From the NCBI GenBank assembly GCA_001599755.1, contig BCHX01000002.1, positions 3,888,330 to 3,952,329 of the forward strand: a stretch of DNA of 64,000 bases. Direction: 5' to 3'. The first letter of the stretch is position 1; every line of letters begins with the position of its first letter. A model generated the notes under the pieces. It ran no database searches. It was not told the DNA's origin and saw only the letters and a program-made list of their open reading frames with translations. Shown piece after piece: positions 33,766 through 47,315 of the stretch. Source of the DNA: Gliomastix tumulicola. Taxonomy: Eukaryota; Ascomycota; Sordariomycetes; Hypocreales; Bionectriaceae. The translations under genes and the position numbers were made by a program.

Positions 33766-36523
33766 ATGGCCCCCCATGAAGATGAGAAGAAGAAGGTCAA
33801 CTTGATGTGCGTAACCTCTCAGAGATGCATCCGAAACTCCCTTGAGCATCCAAACTGACATCACGCAGCGACCCTTCTGGTGCCGAGATCAAGAACGTTT
33901 GTCTACCCCCCCGCCGATCCGCGCCCATTGTGAGGGAACAGCCTGACTGACCAGCTCTAGGAGGACGATGTTGCTACCGCCATCCTCAAGAAGAAGAAGA
34001 AGCCCAACCAGCTTATGTACGTGGCCCCGACAGTCATGCCTCATGTATCATTCAGTCCAGCTAACTCTAGCCCAGGGTCACCGATGCCGTCAACGATGAC
34101 AACAGCTGCATTAGCCTCTCCGAGGCCACCATGGACTCTCTTCAGCTCTTCCGTGGTGACACCGTCCTAGTACGGGGCAAGAAGCGAAAGGACACTGTCC
34201 TCATCGTTCTCGCCGACGAGGAGCTCGATGACGGCAGCGCCCGCATCAACCGTGTTGTCCGCCACAACCTGCGTGTGAAGCACGGCGACATGATCACCAT
34301 TCACCCTTGCCCTGATATCAAATATGTGCGTAACGAGCTTCCTATGACCTAGAAGACCCCGGCTGATGCTAACAAACGCCACAGGCCAAGCGAATTGCTG
34401 TGCTCCCCATCGCCGACACCGTCGAGGGCATCACTGGCTCTCTTTTCGACGTCTTCCTTGCCCCGTACTTCCGAGAGGCGTACCGACCCGTCCGCCAAGG
34501 CGATCTTTTCATAGTGCGTGGCGGTATGAGACAAGTCGAGTTCAAGGTGGTCGAGGTCGATCCTCCCGAGTACGGCATCGTTGCCCAAGATACGGTCATC
34601 CACTGCGAGGGTGAGCCTATCCAGCGAGACGAGGAGGAGAACAATCTCAACGAGGTTGGATACGATGACATTGGTGGCTGCCGAAAGCAGATGGCTCAGA
34701 TCCGCGAGATGGTCGAGCTGCCCCTGCGTCACCCTCAGCTCTTCAAGTCTATTGGTATCAAGCCTCCGCGTGGTGTCTTGCTTTACGGACCTCCGGGTAC
34801 CGGTAAGACGCTGATGGCTCGTGCCGTCGCCAATGAGACTGGAGCTTTCTTCTTCCTCATCAATGGTCCCGAGATCATGTCCAAGATGGCTGGTGAATCC
34901 GAGTCCAACCTGCGAAAGGCCTTCGAGGAGGCCGAGAAGAACTCTCCCGCTATCATCTTCATTGACGAGATCGACTCTATCGCCCCCAAGCGTGAGAAGA
35001 CCAACGGTGAGGTCGAGCGCCGCGTCGTGTCCCAGCTCCTCACTCTCATGGACGGCATGAAGGCCCGTTCCAACGTTGTCGTCATGGCCGCTACCAACCG
35101 ACCCAACTCGATCGATCCCGCCCTTCGACGATTCGGTCGTTTCGACCGCGAGGTTGATATTGGCATTCCCGACCCCACTGGTCGTCTTGAGATCCTGCAG
35201 ATCCACACCAAGAACATGAAGCTCGGAGACGATGTCGATCTGGAGCAGATTGCCTCCGAGACTCACGGATACGTCGGTTCCGATGTTGCCGCTCTTTGCT
35301 CGGAGGCTGCTATGCAGCAGATTCGTGAGAAGATGGATCTTATTGATCTCGACGAGGATACCATCGATGCTGAGGTTCTCGACTCGCTCGGTGTCACCAT
35401 GGAGAACTTCCGCTTTGCTCTTGGTGTCTCCAACCCCTCGGCTCTGCGCGAGGTCGCCGTTGTGGAGGTTCCCAACGTTCGCTGGGAGGATATTGGTGGT
35501 CTCGAGGAGGTCAAGCAGGACCTTCGCGAGAGCGTCCAGTACCCTGTGGACCATCCCGAGAAGTTCCTCAAGTTCGGTCTTTCGCCTTCTCGAGGTGTTT
35601 TGTTCTTCGGTCCCCCGGGTACCGGTAAGACGATGTTGGCCAAGGCTGTGGCCAACGAGTGTGCTGCCAACTTCATCTCCGTCAAGGGTCCTGAGCTTCT
35701 CAGCATGTGGTTCGGCGAGTCTGAGAGCAACATCCGAGACATCTTCGACAAGGCTCGTGCCGCTGCTCCTTGCATTGTCTTCCTTGATGAGCTTGATTCC
35801 ATTGCCAAGGCTCGAGGTGGCTCTGTTGGCGATGCTGGCGGCGCTTCGGACCGTGTTGTCAACCAGCTCCTGACTGGTAAGCTTAATTGCCCACCCCTCT
35901 TTTCCCTATTGAACTAAGCTAACACGCGCACAGAAATGGATGGCATGACTTCCAAGAAGAACGTTTTCGTCATTGGTGCCACCAACAGGCCCGAGCAGCT
36001 CGATCCCGCTCTGTGCCGTCCTGGTCGTCTGGACTCTCTCATCTACGTCCCTCTGCCCGACGAGCCTGGCCGACTGGGCATTCTCAAGGCTCAGCTACGC
36101 AAGACGCCTATATCGGCTAATGTCGACCTTGGCTTCATTGCCAGCAAGACCCACGGCTTCTCTGGTGCCGATCTGGGTTTCATCACACAGCGTGCCGCCA
36201 AGATTGCCATCAAGGAGGCCATCTCTGCCGACATCGATCGTTCAAAGGCTCTTCAGGAGGCTGGTGACGAGATGGAGGTGGATGAGGAAGCTGAGGACCC
36301 CGTGCCCGAGCTTACCAGGGCACACTTCGAGGAGGCCATGCAGAGCGCTCGCCGGTCAGTTAGTGACGTTGAGATCCGCCGCTATGAGGCCTTTGCTCAG
36401 CAGATGAAGAACGCTGGGCCTGGTGCCTTCTTCAAGTTCCCCGAGGCCGGTGCCGAGGACGCGGGTGCCGGTGCTGGCAACTCGTTTGGCGATGCGGGCA
36501 ACGATGACGATCTTTACGACTAA
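33766..36523 (+). CDS. CDC48: AAA+ ATPase Cdc48/p97
   Basis: Hexameric segregase that extracts ubiquitylated proteins from membranes and complexes (ERAD, proteasome delivery, membrane fusion). Exons 33766-33806, 33869-33896, 33961-34016, 34076-34325, 34385-35876 and 35934-36523 give 818 residues, normal for fungi. The N-domain spans about 1-205. D1 has GPPGTGKT, IIFIDEID and the arginine-rich ALRRFGRFDREVD; D2 has a second GPPGTGKT, IVFLDELD and ALCRPGRLDSLIYVPLP. The extreme C-terminus DDDLYD keeps the conserved tyrosine that is phosphorylated and binds cofactors. Four small introns lie in the N-domain part and one late in D2. All catalytic residues seen are intact. Confidence 0.97.
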
Positions 36524-37293
36524 AGTTGATGGATGCAACTAGATTCTGCAGATTGGACTGAGATTGCACCCTCTGTATTCTACTTTTTTCCCTGGCTCGA
36601 TCACATCTGCATCGAACTACACAAGGCAGCTACGAATAGAAATCTTATGCAGATCACACTACACCCACCTTTCACTGGGCACGGAGTTGGTGGGGAGGAC
36701 GGGGAGGAAGCTATGACACGGGGGGGATTTGGTGCTTCAGGCTCTGGCGGCGCTGTAGGTCATGACTGTTCATACCTTCGGTGATATCCGGGAAGGCCTT
36801 AGCATATTAGTTTGTTACCTAGATTGGTTTGGCATGAGGAAATTGACCGTTTACTTAATATGAGCAGCACTGCGTGTGACCGTGACTACCTGAGAAAGCA
36901 CCAACACGTACGTAGTCGAACCGGTATGAATCAAAGAAGATCATTCTATTATTTCATTGAACGTTCCAATCATGTACTGTTGTAATATCTACCTGAGCAG
37001 CAATCGTTACTCCGGCGCGTTTGCAGCTGACAGCGAGACCAGGCCTCCCCTCCACTGCCTGTAGTCCTGCTGTTCCAACATCAACATCTCCTCAACGGCT
37101 CGATAGATGTCCGCGAGTTCGAGGGTGTCATGCGTCGAAGCTGACGGCACTCCGGGGCCTAGCCGAGAGCAAAACCTGGCCGACCCGATGCATCCAAGTC
37201 GCTCAACTTCTAACCACCCGACTTTCCTGCTGCGTCGTCGTCGTCGTCCTCCTCCTCCTCCTCCTCCCCCTTCCTCTCCTTAATCCCCACTAG
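36524..37293. other. convergent 3' region after CDC48
   Basis: About 770 bp with both 3' UTRs. A composite (GTC)n/(CTC)n microsatellite lies at about 37227-37270 next to the stop codon of the small minus-strand gene. No gene is called. Confidence 0.6.
37227..37270 (+). repeat. (GTC)n-(CTC)n microsatellite
   Basis: GTC repeats pass directly into CTC repeats. It lies just outside the coding region of the minus-strand gene, in its 3' UTR. Confidence 0.85.
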
Positions 37294-37884
37294 TCAGCCG
37301 GAACCGTTATCCTCCACCTCGCAGACGGCATCCAGGCTGGCTCTCGTCACCTTGAGAGCCTCCTCGATGACACTCTCCGGGATGGCCAGGTTCGTCTTGT
37401 CCCCGCCGCCGCTGCTGCCGTTGACCTTGACGGTGCTCTCGCCGTTGGTGGCACCCGAGGACGAGGACGCCTGGCTCATGGAGTCGTTGCGGACGTCCTC
37501 GAGGACGCGCTGCAGGAGGACGGGATAGGTCGTGACCTCGCCGGAGCGGAGGAGGGAGAGGGCGTGGTTCTGGACTGTGGTGGGCCAGTCTGTGTCGTGG
37601 GAGTTGAGGGCGTGGAGTAATGACTCTTGGATCCTGGAGGGAAAAAGGCAGATAGCATATTAGTACGTCTTGTCTAGGACATGCGGGGGAGAGAGAGAGA
37701 GAACGTCCGTCCCAGCGGGGAAGAAGAAGAGTGGTAGGTATATGGGAGGTTCGTACTTGTTTATGTGGCCGTCGCGGAGGAGGACGGTGTTGATCTGGGA
37801 GCGCAGGTCGGCGTCGACGGTGGCGGGCGTGTACGAGGCGGCCGAGGACGGGACCTTGACCGGGGTCGACGGTTGTTGAGACAT
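37294..37884 (-). CDS. small conserved-looking protein, function unknown
   Basis: Not recognised. Exons on the minus strand: 37884-37757 and 37633-37294, 155 residues. The central part looks folded and helical: DADLRSQINTVLLRDGHINK, then IQESLLHALNSHDTDWP and VQNHALSLLRSGEVTTYPVLLQRVLEDVR. A serine/glycine-rich linker follows, then a last helix IPESVIEEALKVTRASLDAVCEVE. The intron (GTACGA donor, CCAG acceptor after a pyrimidine tract) joins the two helical halves in phase 2. Codon use is like that of the neighbours, and the exon-intron structure supports a real gene. The helix-rich, short form suggests a subunit of a larger complex, but this is only inference. Confidence 0.7.
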
Positions 37885-38925
37885 GGTGGGTTGGTGCGTA
37901 GAGGTAGGTATGTACAAGTATTGGAGAACGAGTGAAGCAGCCTTTGTAGGCCTAGGAAGCGTATGGGGTCTCGACGTTGAGTTGTCGATAGAGGGAGGGT
38001 CGGGGGGAGGGAGGCTGGTCGTCTCACACCATCGAAACAAGGCAGGGGAAGGGTGCGTTGAAGCGGTGGCCTTCTCCGGATGGAAGGGCACGAGTTCTCG
38101 GGGGATTGCGTCGTCTTGGCTTCCTGCGTGGTCTTCTGATGCGGCCTGCATAGCCTGTTAGCACCAATGGTCCGCATGTGGCAAGGGAGACAGCGCAGAG
38201 GGAGAGCGGTTCTGACGAAACCAGCCACCGGCTGCCCGGGCCTCCACTGTAGCTTGGGGGTTGGGGGGAGGCAATTACCAAGTTGCAGGTGCGTTCGCAA
38301 ATCCTATGAGCCGGTATAGACCCGTCGTAGCTCCAGGGGGGGCGCAGTGTCACCGTTGAAGCCGCACAGTCGTCGAGATGGGGGAGCGTGAGCGGCAAGG
38401 CTGAGGCACGAATCTTTTCCACAGGCGCAAGGCTGACGAGAATACAGGGGGGGTGACAATGCCGCCTCTGAAACGCTAACAATGATTGGCGTGGGGTTGG
38501 GAACTGTGGGGGCCCCTTGGGTGTCATTTTTCCTTGTTTCCGGATCAAGCATGGCCGAGAAAAAGTCCAGTTGCATACTGGCTACCCTACACCTCGACGT
38601 TTTATCGACACACATCGAAGAATCTCCTTTTGGTCAGCACAACCCTGTCCTGCATGGGCAGCCTTCGCGGAGGCCGCCCATGTTTTTTTTTTTGATTGAC
38701 CGAGGCCGGCGGCGGCGGCGATGCATTAATCGGCTACAAGTGACCATGTCCCTGCCGCGCCATTATTTCGCGTCTCGAACCCGACCGACCTGCCTCCCCC
38801 TTCACCACACCTTGGGCCACGAGGGCACAGCCACTAGTTGCGTTGGTCTATTAGTAGTTTCTGGGCCATCGTCCTTGACCGCCAACTTACCTCGGACCTT
38901 TATTAAATTCTGGGCTGGGTGTTAG

Positions 38926-38939
38926 AAAAAAAAAAAAAA
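38926..38939 (+). repeat. A14 homopolymer
   Basis: An uninterrupted run of 14 adenines in the gene-poor interval. No target-site duplication or upstream retroelement sequence is recognisable, so it is not assigned to a mobile element. Confidence 0.85.
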
Positions 38940-41900
38940 TTGACAGCGGAACCAGCCCAAAACACTAACAGCACCGTACGGAGTAGAAAGGGTAAACCTT
39001 GGAGACACCATGGGGGGTGTTGATTGATAAAGTCGAGGCCGTGATTTGATCGATAGCCACGGCCCGTGCCGCCAGAGGTACCAAGCAAGTCCTTCACTAA
39101 ACTACTACCTACGTGACTGTGACCTCAAGGTACTTCCCCCTATTAAGCTGTCTGCCTTGCAGCTACCTTAGTACCTACTTACCTACCTTCCCATCCTCGA
39201 GGCATCTGCAGCCCGAGTCCTCCCTTGTTCCTCCGACCCTGTCCGGCTCGTTTCCTGCGAAGGACCGGGCTGGACGGCGATCTCGGGCTGTTGGTTCAGT
39301 GTGGACGTGCAGTACAGCCTGCAGCTGTTGGCTGTACGTGTGTGCGTGTGCGTGCGCGATGCATGGGGAGGAGAGGGGACGGAAAGGGGGGGGGACCCCC
39401 TCGCATGCATCCTCACCGACAGTTGGGAACGTGCATGCATCATGTAATGCATGCCTTCGGCCGCCGCCCAGTCCGTCGTCCCAGTCTCCAGTCCAATCGA
39501 AGCCAGCCCTCGCGCAAAAACAAGACAGAAAACGGCACAGCCAGCGACCAGCCTGTCCATCCATCCCGCCCTTTCGTCACATGAGCCCTACCGTCCGCGC
39601 GCCCGGGGTGCGCAGATGCAGACATACGTAACAGGGCAGCAGCGAGCTGCAATCTGACTGAAGAAGCAGTATGACGGTGTGCTGCGGCCGCTTATTAACA
39701 GCCTCCAGACGACCGACGTCATCTGCGAACGACTGCCTCTCCTGGCTCTGCCTCCGTGACGTCCCCTTTCTTCTCATCTGCTCGAAGATCGCCATGGTGT
39801 ACAATGACCGTGCGCTGGAAACAGAGGAATAGATTAGCACACGACTTCTGAAAGATGCGGTGAGCTGTCCAAGACGGAGCGAGCCCTCTTTCTATTGGCC
39901 GATGGAATTCCGGGGGGAACGATGAACGCCTCCCGGGACGGGGATGACCCTTTTTCTCCCTCATCCTTTCTGTGCTTTTTTTTTTCTGCTCACCTGGATT
40001 CCCTCTGGGCGAGGATGGGACGGGATCGAAAGGACTGGGAAATGGCGAAATTTGTCTCTGCTAATTTCCCACAAGCGAGAGGCGGGATGAAAGAGGAAGC
40101 TATCATCCGCCTCCCAAAGTCCGTGATATATACCATGTCATGTATACATGTTCGGACTATACATCCGCACATTATTAACCTTCCATGTAGTTCCGCGTCC
40201 CCCTTTCTGCTCATTGTCTTCTCTTGATCTGACCCCAGGTATTAATGAATGTACATAATGACCTTGCCGGGGGGGGCTCTACTTTACTTGCCAATCCTGG
40301 GGTGATGCTCCGTGTCCGGGTGTCCGAGACGTAATACGTACATACATGAGACACACCTGGCATGCTTCATCGGAAGACACCGGTCAAGGTTGTACATACT
40401 GCCAACGTCAACACGGCTCATTATGGTGGTGGTGGCGTGAAAAGCCAACATCCACCCCATTCTAGACATGGACAACGCAGCGCATCGTGGTCCTTAGCTC
40501 CTCCACAGTCCACACCCTCCGAAGATGCGCGGTATCGGTCTCTCTAGACAGGCCGCGGATTCGTCCGTTGAGGCGTGCCGTGTGCCCCACGGACAGCAAG
40601 ACGGAGGAATATAACTGACCGCTAGACTCAAGTGTGTGAGTGTGTGTACTCGTATGTGTTGCCAGCCTGTCTTGCATTCCTGTCGGATGCCTCTTTTCCT
40701 ACACGGCCCCTGTCTTCCTTCTCGCCTCAACGTTGTCCCGGGGGGTAGACCTCGGGTACCAGCCCGACTCGCGTTACATGCCTATCTCGATGTTGCGTTG
40801 CAGGTACTTCGTCTTGCTCTGCTGAAGCCACTTCCATGGCGTGTCTCTTCGCATGTAGGGGGCCGAAGTATGGAACCTCATTTCTGAGCTCGTTTCGAGA
40901 CGCGCTGCATGTGGCAGGCCAACACGACGCAATCACATACATCAACATATATCCCCTGCCTACCTTGCCGTCAGTTGCGTACATGCACATCATGTACATG
41001 TACGTACATGCATCATATACCTCCTTCATTGTGTAATATACACCTTCATCAACACCCCTGAAGCCAATCTAGGGCTATAGGATGGATAGGGGTGGAGGGA
41101 TTAGGCCCTATGTATCTGCAGGGACTCGTGGTAGAACGAGAGTGGTCTCCGAATCCTTGAGACAACCGAAATTCTTTCTAGTTGGTCACGGGGCGACAGG
41201 AGCGACGACGTGATTCCTGAGTTGGCAACCGGTGAGGCTGGGGCCACTGCATAAGACTTATTAATGAATCACTGATCAACTAGTCCGCCTCTCGTACACA
41301 CTGTGTAAGTGTAGCAAGCGGATAGTTGCTGGGATCACTCCCTCTCTGGATAGACGGAACACCAATGAATGTACTCAGTACTCCCCGCGACCTCGTCCAG
41401 CGGGAAGCACGCCTGTGGGGTAGAGCTCGATCGGGTTTGCTGTGCACGCCGAGAGAAAGTACCTTGTCTGAGTCCCTGTCTTATGTGTGAAGACGTTGGT
41501 GCAAATGCGTCTAGGTTGGTGGTGCGACGGAGACTGATAGTCAAAATACCAACCAATGAACCCACAGATTCAGGGAGACCCTCATGAGCCGCATGATGTC
41601 GCTTGACGTTACCTTCTCCCAGACGGTGCCCATGACAGCACACATGTCTATGTTTCTCAACTATAATATGAGACTGTGACACCCCTTGGGCGGAATCGTT
41701 TCGGTCGGACTTTTGGGCCTTCATAGAAATGTATGGTAACATTGATCATGCCCGCCCAGAAGGCCACACGAGCCAAGGAACTGCAACGACAAACGAGCTC
41801 ACATTTGGCTCGGAGGAGTCGTATCAACAGCAAAGAGCTGACAGGTATCGAGGCCAGCGACGCCGATCGGATGGGGATGCCCTGTGAAATTTACCCAACA

Positions 41901-44549
41901 AGTTCCTCCTCCACACCACCTCCTTCTCTTCAACCCCCCTTTGCTCTTGACCGAGTGGACTCTTCCTCGCTTCACGCGAGTGAGATAAGAGACAACAACG
42001 GAAAGGTGGTGTAGTTGCCTTAGGCTGAGACGACACACCTAGAGTAGTAATTCGGAGTTGGGCGTTGCGCGGGCCCCTCATGGGATTCGTACACGTCGTA
42101 CAAGCCAAGATGGGAAAGAAAAAACAACACTTGCACACCCGGTTGATTGGGTGAACTTGTCCTGGTAATCCTCTCCACCTTACTGACCCTATTGTAGGCA
42201 CATTATTTCCTTTCACTTCTGCGTGAGACACGGCACACTAGTGCCTGCTAGTCCTCGTAATCAGAGCAGAAGACCTATCGTCAATATGGTATCAAGTCCG
42301 AGGCCTGCGGGTGGCGTGAGGCCAATGCGGGGGAAGCAATAGTGTTGCCGTCCAATAGCGAAATCCCAGAGTGATTCAATGATGATCGAGGGGTGACAGG
42401 GTGTGACAGTGGGTTTCATCGAAGACCATCGGGTCGATCTGGAGTCATCCCTTGAAGACTTGGTCAGGGCTGGGTACGAGTGGTACGACGCTCAGACCAG
42501 TGCTGGTTGCTTGCGTTGGCGAGAGAGCCCTGAAGGCCAGAACTGTTGCGAGTCTTGACCGCCGGCTGTTGTAAAGCCATATGCCGAGAAAGTTCCTCTT
42601 CATCGCCGTCAGTCTCGTGTCGTCCAAGCAGGCCATATCCATGCTCGTCGTGACGTCGAGCAAATCAAGGACCAACACAACGATGCTGATAGTGAGGAGC
42701 GGGGCAACGTTCACACCATCTTTCTTTTCTTTTTGCTTGGGGTGGTACTTTGGAAGGGGCCTATACTGTAACCGGCGAGGCTCAAAGGTTGTGGGGAGCA
42801 CGAAATCCAAAGATACGTGATCCTTGCAATCACAGTGACACTTGTCTTGATGTAGTGCAAGTAATATGCATGGCGTTCTGGGCTGGACTCGCGGATGCAG
42901 CTGCCCTATCATCAGCTGTGTATGTCAGTGGATGTAAGATGAATTGCGTGTGACATGGTGCAGTCATGAAGCAACTCGCCTGAGTTGTGGCCCCTCGGTT
43001 GGAGCTCATCGATAGTTTTGCCAGGGTCTGACGGTCTGGATGGCACTCACTATTGGATCGTCTGCAATAACAGTGTATTCGGATACCCGACCTCGTATGA
43101 CATGCATGAATGGCCTCAGCCTGGCAGGCCCTTTCTGTGAGTGATTGGGTATCAAAGTGACTTATCACAAAAGCCCACGAATCATGTCTCTGCCTTCGCG
43201 ATGGGAGGAGATGTCAGGACGTCAGCATCTCGATGGCCACATACGGGCGGCCAATGCGGCCATCGATGGAAAGGGAATGGCAAAGCAGGGGCGGCCGAAG
43301 CCACGGGGCGATGGAGACATGGAGCCACAGGGCCACAGAAGCTATCAGCCAATGTGTGCTCGCGAAAGGCGTCTGACGTTCTGATTCGTTCGTGTCGGTG
43401 GTAATTGAAGTCGACTTGCATCTGGGCATGCCCGTATTCTGTGGTAGGCAGCGGCGGATACTGGATATTGCTTTTGCTGTGGTCGCGATCCGTTCAAATC
43501 GTCCTTCCTGTCTCCGCAGACACCGTCAATCGACGGTGACACGAACAAAGAGGGGTTCGATGAGACGATGGATGAATCCTGGATCGCACGGGAGAGGATG
43601 GGGGATCACAGTCGTGGGAAAAATGGCTGCTGGGATTGGGACAGAGGGGAAATTGGAGATGGTGGCAGCTGCTGAGGTTGGCTCCTGCCCTCAGAACATC
43701 TCTCTGGAGCTTGGTGGATCCTGCCGAAAGGTAAGCAGCCGTGGGCTAGAAACAAGCATTTTCTGGGCAGGCACGGAGTACACACTTGCTTGTTTTCCGA
43801 CCGCCAGGGAGTGGCAGACTTCATTCCACGTCCAAGTTCAACGAGCTAAGAGCCTGGGAGGTCAGGTAAGGTATTGCCCCGCGGACAGGGTCAGGGAATC
43901 AAGGAGCACCTTCCTAGAACTGGACAGTTGTCGCTTGTATCACCCAGTCGGTCAGGGCACGGAAGGAAGCGGAAGTGCGTTCAGACCTCCCCCAAGTCCA
44001 CATCGCTTCGCCTCGCCTCGCTCGACGGCCCGGGCATAGTTCCAGACGGGACAGCACGATGCTCCCTCCGAACGGCTCAACCAAAAAACAACGAAAAAAA
44101 CAACAACGAAAAGGGCGACTTGCCAAGCGCTGTATTGCCCGGAGGATTGGGATCCTAATGAACTCTCGACCTCATTTTCTGTCTGCTAGTCTGACGGCGG
44201 CGTCCCCCAAACAGATTGGCTCAGGTCCCTCTATCACACCCAACGAGAGCGACCCGACGCTGTGAATTCAACGCGACGCTGCCATTACCCGGGCCGATAG
44301 TGGTTTCGGATAGGAGGCATGTACTAGGTATTGACGCCAAGGACAGCAACCGAGTATTACAACGTACGCTGTACACGTTTTGGAAGGTCAATATCTCCGG
44401 GCCGCCGCAGATCTCCGGCCCGTAAATCATGTCTAAAGGCAGGGGGACTTGGGACGATGCCTGCCCATCGCGGTATCGCTCGCAGCAGCCATCACTCATC
44501 TCAAGGTTGGTAAAAAGGAGACGAAATGGTTTTCTGACAATATGCTGCC

Positions 44550-45708
44550 TCATATTTCGTAAGCCTTTCTGAACCGGAGACTCACTGCCGTCCGGCGGAA
44601 TATGTCACATGGTGCTAGGTATCTTTGAGCTACCTCAAAGGTTGTGTAAGTCATCGTCACACAATGCTCGTGGCTTCCACGTTCACGAAACGTTACCATC
44701 TCCATATCATGGTATATCTGAGACTCTGGTAGATGGTACAAGTTCGAGCGCAACGGAGGACAAGACAGAGGATCCTTTGTAATCGGATAAGAGTACGACT
44801 TCCATGTGGACTTACCATCTTCGGTGCGCCGTATCGTGGATCAGGAGAATATCCAATGGCAACAACCAGGCGTCATTTTCTGAGACCAGCGTGGGCTTGA
44901 TGGGCGGTCTACAATGTAGGGCTGTATCTTGAGCCTGGATTGATCGTTGATTCCAATCAGACCCCGGTCCACACCGCATACAGATGGCCGATGATGCATG
45001 GCGGTGAAGCAGGCCTCCCTATTCTCTCCGATTTCAGCTTATGCTGGTCGGCGAAAAGTATCCAGGCTGCATATGCTGTCTCACTCCGTACATGCACCTA
45101 GCCCGACTTGCTTAGGCACAGGATGGAGACATCCGATAGGGAGCCCAAGCTCAGTCCACTACGTAGTACCGTTTGACATGCCTGTCTTGACTTGACTCAC
45201 CCAGACTTACAACAACATGGAATGAATAGGTATATGTGCCGTAAGCAGTGGCAATATACCAGCGCATCAGGCTACCGGTGTTTGCTGCTGTCGGGTTGGG
45301 CTCCCAGCTGAAGTTGATGATAGTGTGCCATCTGAACAAGCTGGTTGTCTCTTGTTGTCTCGGACGGAACGTATATGCCTTCTTGGGATGGCACAATGGA
45401 TACCCCTCTTGCATGTGACGGAAGATAAGCGGAGTGTATGCCAGCTTGTTCTCAGCAAGCAAGGGAATGACTGGACGCTTGACTTCGTGGCTCGAAACAG
45501 CGCAGGCTACATGTCCCGGGGTCAAGCCATGCACACAACCCGGGATGTACGTGAGACTGGCTCTGACAGAGCGTTGAGATGCAATCATCTCATTGGACTC
45601 AAAGGGCAGCGACTCTGCCTGGCCCAGTTGAAGGCCCCTCCCACCTCCTTCTTCTTTATTGGGTTGGACAGCATGGGCCACATGCTTCAGTGAGGCAGGT
45701 GCTGTCAC
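44550..45708 (-). CDS. possible orphan spliced gene, boundaries unresolved
   Basis: Not recognised. Three minus-strand open segments lie close together: one ending at a GTAAGT donor (donor G at 45210) and containing TIINFSWEPNPTAANTG; one ending at a second GTAAGT donor (donor G at 44815) with IKPTLVSENDAWLLPLDILL; and one ending in a stop at 44550, containing YHDMEMVTFRERGSHEHC and APCDIFRRTAVSL. The middle segment is preceded by an AATCCAG acceptor candidate. I could not find a single set of joins that keeps one frame, and no convincing ATG is fixed. Codon bias is weaker than in neighbours. It is either a fast-evolving or decayed gene, or chance. Confidence 0.2.
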
Positions 45709-47257
45709 TCCCTAGACGTTGATCTGATTCGATCCAGCACTCCATATTGTATCGCCTGGAGAACGGGGCGGCTCGGATTGGTTGGCAAAGGAATGTGTCA
45801 CTCCCCCAATGTAACACAATATACTCCGATTTGTTGCTGAGATGCTGATGGGGACACTCTTGTTGAACCTTGCTCCCTGCCGATGCGCTTGGGGTGCGAG
45901 GTCGAGTGTTCTGAGCGCAGGACAATCCGTTAATAGGGGACCTCAGAGGACCTGGGCACAAAGGGAAAGGTGGTCGAGTCCGGAAGCTCGTCCGTACTAG
46001 AAGATGTGAGTTGGGCATCGTATAATAACTCCTTGTGTCCCCCTTCAGATCGGATGGCAGCTCTGACCGACCATCCTCCCTCTGCATCGTCCCAACTTCA
46101 AAGCCGGACAAGGTCGCCTCCCTCACCCCCAACTGCCGTCGCCTCCAGCAACCCCCCCCCCAGCAAGACGCTTGAGCCTCCCAAGTCATAGAGCGTGGGG
46201 TGAGCATCGCATTGTCGGCTCCTACCTTATTCCCCCGCATCTTTGCCCACCCTCTTTCCCCCCAGCCTCGTCATCTCGCCTTACCTGTCAAACTTGCATC
46301 GGGTTTTGGCAATTTCGGGCTGAGGCTGCATGCGTATCACCACCCATCCGGTCACAAGATCGGCCTCATCTATCGCCACTTCGGGGTCCTCGTGGCCGTG
46401 GCCTCGGCTGTGGCCATCGTCATCGTCGTCACCGCCGTCACCGCGCTCTCGGTCATCCGATTCCTCACCAGGCGACCTCATCCTGGCGGTCCTTGCGGGC
46501 TCTGCTCCGTGGTTGTCGTCTCCGCTGCTGCCTTTTCCGTGCTAATCGGGAGTCAGCTCAGGCCTACCCGTTGTGAGTTGCTTAAGGGATTTTGGCTACT
46601 AGCACCTTGGAGGCGTCACGAGGCCGCGCGAATGTAAGACTAAGCAGCGGCCCCACTTGCCCTCGTCCGTTCAAAAATGCCACTTCAAAAAAGCCCCGAT
46701 TTTTTGTCATTTTCCCTGAGCGCAAAGGAGGCACTTGAAGGGCGGTATGGGTATGGGTACTGGTTCGTGCTGGGTTTCCTGGTACGGGCATGGCATGCCT
46801 GTTACTGCTGCTGCTGCTGGCATCTTGCCTTGCCGGCGGCCCCAAAGCACATGCCTTGCCAGGTACCTCCTAGCCGAGCCTCCCAGCTCAATCTTCTTTG
46901 GCATGCCCCAATATCAAAAGCCCCGCCGTTTAATATTGAGGATGGAATCCCCATCCCGAATCGTATCGAGGGTATTGGACGGAGCTAACAAGTCCATGTT
47001 TCGATAGCACCTGAGCTGGGCAGACTGGCCATAACTCTACTGGCTGTCGAGGCCGCCTATTGCGAATTGCGTCGCCACGATCGCGCTCCCTTCACGTCTG
47101 CATATACTGCCTACACTATAAACAACTGGGGACTTGCCTGTAAGCATATCCATCCACCGCCATCCACCTCGTTCCCTATCCACACCCCCATTTCAACTGA
47201 GACACGGTGTGTGGCTGATGAGGCCTGGGGAGTCCGAGAATACGGGACACTGGAGGA

Positions 47258-47315
47258 CTCACCAGGCCTCACCAAGCGGCACCAGGCCCTCACCAGGCCT
47301 CACCAGGCCCCTCAG
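47258..47315 (+). repeat. short minisatellite, CACCAGGCCT-type 10-mer
   Basis: Five or so degenerate copies of a 10-11 base unit (TCACCAGGCC with variants TCACCAAGCGG and CACCAGGCCC) in tandem. It is not coding in any supported frame. Confidence 0.75.

Noticed and set aside
34349..35554. 401-codon minus-strand ORF inside CDC48
   Set aside because: It is the antisense shadow of CDC48 exon 5. GC3-rich coding DNA with few TTA, CTA or TCA triplets leaves the opposite strand open; the product resembles no family.
38926..38939. A14 run as a possible retroposon tail
   Set aside because: No upstream reverse-transcriptase or gene-copy sequence and no flanking duplication.
43392..44039. 215-codon plus-strand ORF in the gene-poor interval
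   Set aside because: Starts within unremarkable sequence, has no motif or codon bias, and contains donor-like GTAAGC and GTAAGG sites that do not pair into a sensible model.
46200..46637. Hydrophobic ORF (VAVASAVAIVIVVTAVTAL) upstream of HMT1
   Set aside because: Begins at GTG, not ATG; the hydrophobic run comes from GTC/GCC-type repeats; nothing conserved around it.
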